A stretch of DNA of 6,619 nucleotides. Source: Casp-actino8 sp044358015. Its GTDB lineage: Bacteria > Actinomycetota > Acidimicrobiia > Acidimicrobiales > Ilumatobacteraceae. The position numbers and the translations under genes are program-made. The notes below the pieces were generated by a model. The model saw only the letters and a list, made by a program, of their open reading frames with translations, searched no databases and was not told where the DNA came from. Where the stretch lies: the NCBI GenBank assembly GCA_044358015.1, contig JBIKOO010000078.1:1-6619 (forward strand). Reading direction: 5' to 3'. How positions within the stretch are numbered: position 1 is the stretch's first letter; every line of letters starts with the position of its first letter. Positions 1 to 5,298 of the stretch are shown here, piece after piece.

Positions 1-62
1 TTTCTGCCACCAGAAAAACCAATGGGTGTGTGCAGATCACTGTTGCAATCATTGATCGGTAA
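1..62 (+). CDS. Possible C-terminal tail of an upstream gene (partial)
   Basis: The third forward frame is open from the window edge to a TAA at 60-62 and would end in a peptide finishing VQITVAIIDR. If real, it stops 11 bases before the ATG of the aldolase-like gene, as expected for an operon. The first frame is also open, to a TGA at 91-93, so the choice of frame is uncertain. About 19 codons are too few to name a family. A short inverted repeat (TTTCTG-CCAC-CAGAAA, 1-16) lies inside and has no T-run after it. Confidence 0.3.
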   Translation, partial: SATRKTNGCVQITVAIIDR

Positions 63-73
63 GAATAGAACTC

Positions 74-826
74 ATGACTGCGCAGCCGTTTGAACCAACC
101 CGCGACCGACTGTTGCCCGAGCTCACGATCAAACAAGAGATCGCACTCTTGGCCCGTACATTGTGGAGCGAGGGATACAACGATCACTTGGCTGGCCACA
201 TCACCGTCAACATGCATGACGGAACATTGCTATGCAACCCGTGGCTGTTGTTATGGAATGAGCTTCGTGCCGAACACATCATTCGCATTGATATGAACGG
301 CAACTTAGTTGAAGGTGATTGGCCGGTCCCATTAGGAATCCCGCTTCACCTTGAATTGCACAAGGCCCGTCCTGAAGTTGAAGTCGCTGTGCACAATCAT
401 CCGTTGTACGGAACCGTGTGGGCCGACCTTGGTGAGATTCCGCCAGCACTCGATCAGTCAAGTGTGCTTGGCGGCGGGGGAGACTTGGTTCTTGTTGGCG
501 AATACGGTGGCAGCGTTGATGATTCAGGTTCGGCTGCGGCCGCGGTTGCAGCTATGGGCGATGCCGAACTGGTGTTGCTCGCAGGTCACGGCACTTTTGT
601 GCTTGGCAACTCAATACGCGCGGTCCATCAACGTGCGGTCGCTCTCGAGCAGCGTTGCCAGCGAGCGTGGCATGTGCGGGCCGCCGGTGGCGATCTGACT
701 TCTCCATTGCCACAATGGTTTGTCGATCGTATGAAACAATCTGATGGCGACAAGTTTCATGGCTTCTGGGAAGCGATGGTCCGCCAGGAACTACGCGCAG
801 ACCCGACTCTTCTCACTCACTCCTGA
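74..826 (+). CDS. Class II aldolase/adducin-family protein
   Basis: This is a 250-residue protein with the class II aldolase/adducin fold, a family of zinc-dependent sugar-phosphate aldolases and epimerases plus non-catalytic relatives. Visible landmarks are the N-terminal DHLAGHITV (residues 37-45), matching the family's GNIS/GHIT loop; LHLELHKARPEVEVAVHNHP (91-110) with zinc ligands H107 and H109; and AGHGTFVLG (170-178) with the third ligand H172. In L-fuculose-phosphate aldolase a catalytic Glu sits about 19 residues before the first His of the HNH pair; here that position is Gly88. The protein therefore resembles the adducin-like branch, and ordinary retro-aldol activity is doubtful. It is probably cytosolic, with no signal peptide. 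The ATG at 74 gives the full expected N-terminus; only a weak purine-rich stretch (AAGAATAGAA) precedes it. The FGGY-like gene starts 24 bases downstream, so the two are probably co-transcribed. The substrate is unknown. Confidence 0.85.
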   Translation: MTAQPFEPTRDRLLPELTIKQEIALLARTLWSEGYNDHLAGHITVNMHDGTLLCNPWLLLWNELRAEHIIRIDMNGNLVEGDWPVPLGIPLHLELHKARPEVEVAVHNHPLYGTVWADLGEIPPALDQSSVLGGGGDLVLVGEYGGSVDDSGSAAAAVAAMGDAELVLLAGHGTFVLGNSIRAVHQRAVALEQRCQRAWHVRAAGGDLTSPLPQWFVDRMKQSDGDKFHGFWEAMVRQELRADPTLLTHS

Positions 827-850
827 GTCAACTCGTGACAGAGTAGAGCC

Positions 851-1495
851 ATGGCCTCAGTTATTCAGATCGTTGTATCCCCGCATGGTTTCACCGCGAA
901 CGATGTGGGACCGATCGCGGTGGAAAGTGACGATGCTGATGATTATGTAGCGGCAGTCGTCGCTGCACTTGAAGGAATTGACTTCAGCAATCTTTCGAAT
1001 ATCACAGTGACTGGTAGCGAGGGTGGGCTTGTTGTCTTAAGCCACGCCGGCACGCCACTACGACCAATCATTTGTGCCAGCGACACTTCATCGATTGCTG
1101 ATGCGCAATGGTGTCTGAAAAAACATGATGAGCAGTGGTGGATTAACGAGGTCGGAGTCCTTCCCGATCATTCACATCTCGTAACTAAGTTGTCATGGTT
1201 ACATCGCAGCGAACCTGATCTCTGGCAACAAGTAGTGCACATATGTTCACCCGCTGATTACATTCGTTGGCGTTTAGTGAGTGGTTCTCAAGATTCGATC
1301 AGTGAAATGGGCTCGATAGTGACCAGCCCATTAGATGCCGAAAGAACAGCATTGTGGTCGGCAAAAAACGGCGCGTACAGTCAGCCAGTTTTGAACATGA
1401 TTGACAGCGAACGTGACTGGTCAAAATGCTTGCCAATAGTAAGGGCGAGAGGAGCCATTGTGGGCTCTTTGTTCGGCACTTTGGTCAACCTATAA
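851..1495 (+). CDS. Orphan FGGY sugar-kinase N-terminal-domain fragment
   Basis: This 214-residue protein reads like the inner part of domain I of xylulokinase-type FGGY kinases. Matching stretches, in family order, are ESDDADDYVAAVVAAL (25-40), ITVTGSEGGLVVL (51-63, kinases usually TGQMHG), GTPLRPII (67-74), HLVTKLSWLHRSEPDLW (109-125), CSPADYIRWRL (132-142), SEMGSI (151-156, where kinases have a D-ASGT-like stretch) and LPIVRARGAIVGSL (194-207). Full kinases are about 480-500 residues. Two parts are missing: the first 20-30 residues with the GIDxGT phosphate-binding motif and catalytic Asp, and the entire second domain with the catalytic base and adenine site. The frame has no internal stop, and I see no continuation after the TAA. 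It should not phosphorylate sugars alone. It could be a decayed kinase or a repurposed substrate-binding or regulatory half. The ATG at 851 lacks a strong ribosome-binding site and may rely on coupling to the gene ending 24 bases upstream. Confidence 0.7.
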   Translation: MASVIQIVVSPHGFTANDVGPIAVESDDADDYVAAVVAALEGIDFSNLSNITVTGSEGGLVVLSHAGTPLRPIICASDTSSIADAQWCLKKHDEQWWINEVGVLPDHSHLVTKLSWLHRSEPDLWQQVVHICSPADYIRWRLVSGSQDSISEMGSIVTSPLDAERTALWSAKNGAYSQPVLNMIDSERDWSKCLPIVRARGAIVGSLFGTLVNL

Positions 1496-1563
1496 ACCCT
1501 CTGTTTACCCTGTGGCTACCTGTGAGCCAGCTTGAGGCAAATTGCAACGATTAGTTTCGGCGC

Positions 1564-2367
1564 ATGAGGCACTGGGCTATCGGATTGATCGTTGGCGCGA
1601 CGTTATTAGTTGTTGCGTGCGGACAGGAAAACCCCAGTGCGACTTCAAGTGATGACACGCATTCAATTGGTAAAACCACTCAGCAAACCGGGTCAGGACA
1701 GTCAAATAGTTCTGAATCTACTGAACTGGTTACATCGTCAAACAATGATGGAGCCGGTTCTGATCATTCGGTAGTTGAGGACTCGGTTTCTGAGGGGTCT
1801 GCCGTCACTTTGAGTAGTAATCCATCAATGACCGTCGCTGCCGAAGTTTCTGCAAGTGGCGCATCTACAACGTTGGCACAGTCAACTGTTGCAGCAACCA
1901 CCAATCCAAAAGTTGCACCAACCACAACTTCGCGGACCCAAACAACATCGCCAAAGATGACGACAACAACAAAACCTCAAAACACTCCTACTACGACAAT
2001 TCCGAGGATTTCTCCGACATCGACAATCGCTCAACCTATTCGTCCGGCTCCGACGATTGCGCTTGGATGTGATGTGATGCCCTTGGCCAATTGTCAAAAC
2101 GTTGATCTCAGGGGTCGCGATCTGTATTACGCGAACTTTCAGGGGGCGAATTTGGCAGGTGCGAACTTGTCGGGGATGGACCTCACAGGAGCCGATTTCA
2201 CCGACGCCAATTTGACGGGAACCAACCTCATTGGAGCGACGCTGGATTATTGTTATTTCTTTAATGCCAACCTGACCAGTGCAAAATTGACGCGTGTGTC
2301 AATGAATGGCATCGTGTGGGATGATACGACAATTTGGCCAACAGGCTTCGTTCCGCCTGATTACTGA
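1564..2367 (+). CDS. Pentapeptide-repeat lipoprotein with Thr-rich stalk
   Basis: This is a 267-residue predicted lipoprotein. Residues 1-18 form a signal peptide with a hydrophobic core, ending in lipobox VVAC; C19 would be lipidated, anchoring the protein on the outer face of the membrane. Residues 20 to about 165 are a disordered Ser/Thr linker, acidic at first and then Thr/Pro-rich (TTTT runs at about 118-147). Residues 181-245 are about 13 uninterrupted pentapeptide units of A(N/D)LxG type (NFQGA NLAGA NLSGM DLTGA DFTDA NLTGT NLIGA and so on). These predict a right-handed quadrilateral beta-helix, capped by a Trp-rich tail (VWDDTTIWPTGF, 251-262). C169 and C177, just before the helix, could form a disulfide outside the cell. 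The start is chosen because it gives a complete lipobox signal; no strong Shine-Dalgarno is visible. The role is unknown: surface display or protein binding is plausible, whereas a cytosolic gyrase-protecting Qnr-like role is unlikely for an exported protein. Confidence 0.88.
   Translation: MRHWAIGLIVGATLLVVACGQENPSATSSDDTHSIGKTTQQTGSGQSNSSESTELVTSSNNDGAGSDHSVVEDSVSEGSAVTLSSNPSMTVAAEVSASGASTTLAQSTVAATTNPKVAPTTTSRTQTTSPKMTTTTKPQNTPTTTIPRISPTSTIAQPIRPAPTIALGCDVMPLANCQNVDLRGRDLYYANFQGANLAGANLSGMDLTGADFTDANLTGTNLIGATLDYCYFFNANLTSAKLTRVSMNGIVWDDTTIWPTGFVPPDY
1864..2043 (+). repeat. ACA/ACC-rich low-complexity coding tract
   Basis: This tract encodes residues 101-160 of the lipoprotein and is dominated by ACA, ACC, ACG and ACT threonine codons, with runs such as ACGACAACAACAAAACC near 1961. 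It is poor in G on the + strand. It is the stalk between the membrane anchor and the beta-helix. Such tracts often vary in length between strains through replication slippage, which is an inference here. Confidence 0.6.
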
Positions 2368-2380
2368 TTCATTGACTATT

Positions 2381-2410
2381 ATCCTCTTGAATATCTGTGA
2401 TCAAGGGGAT
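2381..2410 (+). promoter_or_regulatory. 10-bp hairpin covering the ribosome-binding site of the ferritin-like gene
   Basis: ATCCTCTTGA (2381-2390) and TCAAGGGGAT (2401-2410) pair over all ten positions, nine Watson-Crick and one G-U, around a 10-base loop. The 3' arm contains AAGGGG (2403-2408), the Shine-Dalgarno 8 bases before the ATG at 2417. In RNA, the stem would hide the ribosome-binding site. No T-run follows, so it is not a standard terminator. As DNA, the arms are centred 20 bp apart, about two helical turns, so an operator for a dimeric regulator is the main alternative. Confidence 0.55.
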
Positions 2411-2416
2411 TGAACT

Positions 2417-2884
2417 ATGAAAGAGAATTTCTACACCGCAGCTGCCGCCTTAAACGGTGCCGGTGTTCTTGATGTCAAAGCGATGGAAACGATCTATCGC
2501 CTAGAGCTGAGTGGAGAGCAGTTCTACAACATGTTGGCCGACCGCATCGGCAACGAAGAAGCTGCTGAACTCTTGCGACGTAATGGTCGTGAAGAACTAG
2601 CCCATGCTCGTCGGATCGCCAAGGCACTTTCAATTCGACTCGGTCATGAATGGGAGCCGTCAGCAGAAGTCGCCACATTGTTGCCAATTCCGATGCCCGA
2701 TGAGATTTCTGTGGAAATGTTTCATGGCATTGTGCAAGGTGAAATGAATGGCGATGCTGGCTATCAGGCGTGGGCTGATCAAGAAACTGATCCCGAAGTC
2801 GAAAAACTCTTGCGACTCAATGGCCGCGAAGAAACCATTCATGCCGGTCGTGTGAATCAGGTACTTGAAATTCTGTCGCGTTAA
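2417..2884 (+). CDS. Two-repeat ferritin-like (rubrerythrin-type) diiron protein
   Basis: This 155-residue, mostly helical protein has the ligand pattern of a ferritin-like diiron site. The first half has E30 (with E34 nearby) and the ExxH motif E60-L-A-H63. The second half has E109 and the ExxH motif E139-T-I-H142. The halves are duplicates at a constant spacing of 79 residues: 30-66 against 109-145 has 17 identities in 37 with no gap, the best part being LLRRNGREELAHARR against LLRLNGREETIHAGR. There is no C-terminal rubredoxin domain, so it is not a complete rubrerythrin; length and layout fit the short ferritin-like proteins. Likely roles are iron or peroxide handling in the cytosol, not determinable further. 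The start is fixed by AAGGGG 8 bases upstream, which lies in a hairpin arm. The gene is 49 bases after the lipoprotein and may be read separately. It converges on the SnoaL-like gene with 26 bases between. Confidence 0.82.
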   Translation: MKENFYTAAAALNGAGVLDVKAMETIYRLELSGEQFYNMLADRIGNEEAAELLRRNGREELAHARRIAKALSIRLGHEWEPSAEVATLLPIPMPDEISVEMFHGIVQGEMNGDAGYQAWADQETDPEVEKLLRLNGREETIHAGRVNQVLEILSR

Positions 2885-2910
2885 CAACAAGAAATCTAGA
2901 AGGCCAGTTT

Positions 2911-3357
2911 TTAGATCTTCGGCGTTTGATATTTTGCTGGGATATCAACGGTGCCTTTGCGAGTTTGAATTTTCCACTCACCATTTTCACGAATCAGTTC
3001 ATCGTGATGTTTGCCGATCATGGTGACTTGGGGTTGGCCGTTCTTGTCGCGATGAATGACCGTCCACATGACTTGTGAAGTTGCTATGTCTCCATGCAAG
3101 TTGATCTGTGGGCTGCTCACAATATGAAACGAAGATCCAACGAGTCCTTCTAACGTTTGAACCATCAGGGCCTGAATCTCGCTTCGTCCAGTCGCATGAC
3201 CAATGGGGCCAAGGTTGACCGTTCCTTGAACGGCAAAGAGCTGGGCATATCGATCAAAATCACCGGCATCAAGGGCCAGCCCGTAATCAATAAAGAGCTG
3301 TTGAATCGCCAAAATATCTTCGAGTCGTCGTAAGCGTTCTTCAAGAGATTGTCCCAT
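2911..3357 (-). CDS. SnoaL-like / NTF2-fold protein
   Basis: This is a 148-residue protein of the SnoaL-like branch of the NTF2 cone-shaped alpha+beta fold, the superfamily that includes SnoaL, scytalone dehydratase and the small subunits of ring-hydroxylating dioxygenases. The family opening SLEERLRRLEDILAIQQLF is present at residues 4-22. It is followed by the helix with IDYGLALDAGDFDRYAQLF (23-41), the central HATGRSEIQ (about 54-62), and strands with SSFHIVSSPQINL and GKHHDELIRENGEWKI near the C-terminus. I place the start at the ATG at 3357-3355, just before the family opening; a TTG at 3378-3376 would add seven residues unlike the family. No strong ribosome-binding site is seen. It may be a hydratase, isomerase or simple ligand-binding protein; the fold does not tell which. 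It is divergent from the saccharopine-dehydrogenase-like gene 60 bases away. Confidence 0.82.
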   Translation of the reverse strand: MGQSLEERLRRLEDILAIQQLFIDYGLALDAGDFDRYAQLFAVQGTVNLGPIGHATGRSEIQALMVQTLEGLVGSSFHIVSSPQINLHGDIATSQVMWTVIHRDKNGQPQVTMIGKHHDELIRENGEWKIQTRKGTVDIPAKYQTPKI

Positions 3358-3399
3358 GCCACCAGCGTAGGTTCTCAATAGGCAAGACTGTAACTACGA

Positions 3400-3412
3400 C
3401 CTCGCAACGAGG
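3400..3412 (+). promoter_or_regulatory. Short GC-rich hairpin over the ribosome-binding site
   Basis: CCTCG (3400-3404), loop CAA and CGAGG (3408-3412) form a perfect 5-bp inverted repeat. The 3' arm contains GAGG (3409-3412), the Shine-Dalgarno 5 bases before the ATG at 3418. It could lower translation of the oxidoreductase gene. It is short, so chance is a real alternative. No convincing -35/-10 pair was recognised on either strand of this 60-base divergent gap. Confidence 0.35.
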
Positions 3413-3417
3413 CGTTC

Positions 3418-4716
3418 ATGAAACGGACTTGTATGAATATCCTGGTTATCGGCGCTGGTGGCGTCGGTGCATCAATGGCTTCCATTGCGGAAAGCCGATC
3501 CTTTTTCCAATCCTTTACCTTGGCCGATGTTTCTATTGAATCGGCACAACGGGCAATCGCAGTGCTGGATGACCCGGGGCGTTTTCGGGCGGTGCAGTTA
3601 GATGCTCGAAGCGAAGACAATATTGTTGCCCTTATTCGTGAAGTTGGTGCCGACATTGTGGTGAACGCCTGTGATCCACGGTTAAACGAACCGATCTTTC
3701 GTGCATGTTTCACAGCCGAGGTTCATTACCTCGATATGGCAATGAATCTCAGTCGCCCCCATCCAACCGATCCTTATAACCAAGTTGGTGACATCTTGGG
3801 TAAAGAGCAACTTGAAGCACACGATGCATGGGTAGAAAAGGGGTTACTCGCCCTTGTTGGTATGGGTGTTGAACCAGGCTTGTCTGATGTTTTTGCACGT
3901 TATGCAAGCGATCACCTTTTTGATGAGATAGATGAGATTGGTGTTCGTGACGGGGCCAACTTGGCGATTGAGGGTTATGACTTTGCGCCAACATTCTCCA
4001 TTTGGACAACGATTGAAGAGTGTTTGAACCCGCCATTGGTGTGGGAAAAGTCGCGTGGCATTTTCACAACGAACTGTTTCAGCGAACCAGAGGTGTTTCA
4101 CTTTCCTGAAGGTATTGGACCTATTGAGTGTGTGAATGTTGAGCACGAAGAAGTGTTGTTGATGCCTCGCGAAATTGAGTGCAATCGCGTGACATTCAAG
4201 TATGGACTCGGCACAGATTTCATCAACTGGCTCAAGACGTTTGCATATCTCGGACTTGATTCAGCTGAGAAGATTCAAGTTGGTGATGTCAAGGTGGCAC
4301 CGCGCGATGTACTGGCAGCAGTTTTACCTAACCCCGCGAAACTCGGTCACTTAATGACTGGAAAAACCTGTGCGGGCACCTGGATCAAGGGCACCAAAGA
4401 TGGCAAGCCACGTGAGTTATATCTGTATCACGTGGTAGATAACCAAGAAACAATGGGGGATTGGGGTTGTCAAGCCGTGTTGTGGCAAACCGCAATCTGC
4501 CCAGTGGTTGCTCTCGAACTCATTGCCAGTGGTGTGTGGAAACACTCTGGGGTTCGCGGGCCTGAAGGATTTGATGCAGTTCCGTATCTCAATTTGCTCG
4601 CCGAGTATGGAGCACCACATGGAATGGTTGAGATGGGTGAAGGTCAATGGCCATCTCCGACTCGTACCGATGATCCGGGTTGGTCACGTCCGGTTCGCAA
4701 GTCAACCACTGCGTAG
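3418..4716 (+). CDS. Saccharopine dehydrogenase-family NAD(P)-dependent oxidoreductase
   Basis: This is a 432-residue cytosolic enzyme. The N-terminal Rossmann domain opens with NILVIGAGGVGASM (residues 7-20), a GxGxxG nucleotide-binding loop at 12-17. Strand 2 ends in D37 (FTLADVSIE), which in this fold usually favours NAD over NADP. VVNACDPRLNEPIFRACF (81-98) and VHYLDMA (102-108) are typical of saccharopine dehydrogenase and carboxynorspermidine dehydrogenase relatives. The second, substrate and dimerisation domain has GMGVEPGLSDVFARYA (148-163) and a late helix-loop QAVLWQTAICPVVALELI (352-369), then GVRGPEGFD. Length fits the 400-450 residue bacterial members. The family makes or breaks secondary amines between amino acids, polyamines and keto acids, but no lysine or polyamine gene is adjacent, so no substrate is assigned. 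The start at 3418 is supported by GAGG 5 bases upstream; an ATG at 3433 is the alternative and removes five residues. Its stop lies 3 bases from the stop of the convergent methyltransferase gene. Confidence 0.88.
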   Translation: MKRTCMNILVIGAGGVGASMASIAESRSFFQSFTLADVSIESAQRAIAVLDDPGRFRAVQLDARSEDNIVALIREVGADIVVNACDPRLNEPIFRACFTAEVHYLDMAMNLSRPHPTDPYNQVGDILGKEQLEAHDAWVEKGLLALVGMGVEPGLSDVFARYASDHLFDEIDEIGVRDGANLAIEGYDFAPTFSIWTTIEECLNPPLVWEKSRGIFTTNCFSEPEVFHFPEGIGPIECVNVEHEEVLLMPREIECNRVTFKYGLGTDFINWLKTFAYLGLDSAEKIQVGDVKVAPRDVLAAVLPNPAKLGHLMTGKTCAGTWIKGTKDGKPRELYLYHVVDNQETMGDWGCQAVLWQTAICPVVALELIASGVWKHSGVRGPEGFDAVPYLNLLAEYGAPHGMVEMGEGQWPSPTRTDDPGWSRPVRKSTTA

Positions 4717-4720
4717 CAGT
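4708..4720. terminator. Weak inverted repeat across two convergent stop codons
   Basis: ACTGC-GTA-GCAGT is a perfect 5-bp inverted repeat covering the TAG at 4714-4716 and touching the opposite gene's stop at 4720-4722. Neither side is followed by a T-run, so intrinsic termination would be weak. It is listed because it is the only structure at a convergent junction with just 3 bases between stops, where the two transcripts probably overlap. Confidence 0.2.
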
Positions 4721-5298
4721 TACTTCGTTCCTTCAAGTTCGTAGAGCAACACATTGCCCCCTCGACGAACCCATAGCCCAGACCCAGCTTGCACGAAATA
4801 CGGATCGAGTAATTCGCGATACCAATCGCCGGGTCGCTGATGAACTTCCATGTCGGTTGATGATGCATCAACGATCGTATGAAAGTCGAGCAAGGTTGGA
4901 ACTTCGAGGTAGAGAACATGGCGAGTTGCAGCAGCAATATTTTTGATTGCTGCTTCGACAGCTGTGTCATCGGGGTATTGCAAGACTCCATGACAGATCA
5001 CCAGATCAAATGCGCGCGGTGGAGTCCACTGAGAAATATCTCGAAGCTGGTGGCCAAATTTGTTGCAAGCATATTCGCTGACATCGGTTGACGTCACGCG
5101 AACATTCGGAAAGCTTTCGCGATACCAATCGCGCCAGAGCCCAGGTCCGGCACCAATATCAAGCACAGACTTAGGAGCAACTCCCCACCAGGCGCACATG
5201 TTGTGAACTGCGGATCCGAGTTGGGCGATGCGCTTTTTGTCGTGCACTCCACCGCGCCCATAGAAACGTTTGTAATAGTCAGCGTTGAATTGACTCAT
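4720..5298 (-). CDS. Class I SAM-dependent methyltransferase
   Basis: This 192-residue protein has a seven-strand Rossmann-like methyltransferase core. Motif I is SVLDIGAGPGLWRDWY (44-59), the SAM-binding glycine-rich loop. The acidic residue ending strand 2 is D72 in VTSTDVSEYA. The post-core motif is FDLVICHGVLQYPDD (97-111), and VLYLEVPTLLDF (128-139) follows as strand 5. A short N-terminal part with YYKRFYGRGG (8-17) resembles the opening of small-molecule methyltransferases. The acceptor is unknown. Its ATG overlaps the stop of the upstream Rieske oxygenase gene by 4 bases (ATGA on the minus strand), so it is translationally coupled and probably works in the same pathway. ACTCA/TGAGT repeats flank the start and could form a small hairpin there, which is weak. 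It is the last gene of the operon visible here. Confidence 0.85.
   Translation of the reverse strand: MSQFNADYYKRFYGRGGVHDKKRIAQLGSAVHNMCAWWGVAPKSVLDIGAGPGLWRDWYRESFPNVRVTSTDVSEYACNKFGHQLRDISQWTPPRAFDLVICHGVLQYPDDTAVEAAIKNIAAATRHVLYLEVPTLLDFHTIVDASSTDMEVHQRPGDWYRELLDPYFVQAGSGLWVRRGGNVLLYELEGTK

Noticed and set aside
351..698. 115-codon + strand open frame inside the aldolase-like gene
   Set aside because: It lies fully inside a well-supported gene in another frame and its product is Cys/Arg-rich with no family resemblance.
1513..1529. TGGCT-AGCCA inverted repeat after the FGGY-like gene
   Set aside because: Only 5 bp with a 7-base loop and no T-run, so it is not convincing as a terminator.
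1564..2367. Qnr-type quinolone-resistance interpretation of the pentapeptide protein
   Set aside because: The lipobox signal peptide and long extracellular stalk put the repeats outside the cytosol, away from DNA gyrase.
2892..2918. ATCTA-TAGAT repeat and TTTTT run between the convergent ferritin-like and SnoaL-like genes
   Set aside because: The stem is AT-rich, 5 bp with a long loop, and the T-run lies inside the loop, not after the stem.
3375..3713. 112-codon - strand open frame opposite the dehydrogenase start
   Set aside because: It is antisense to the Rossmann motif region, with a Ser/Arg-rich product and no recognisable domain; a shadow frame.
4644..4991. 115-codon - strand open frame overlapping the methyltransferase
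   Set aside because: The methyltransferase frame carries all the SAM motifs; this alternative frame has none.
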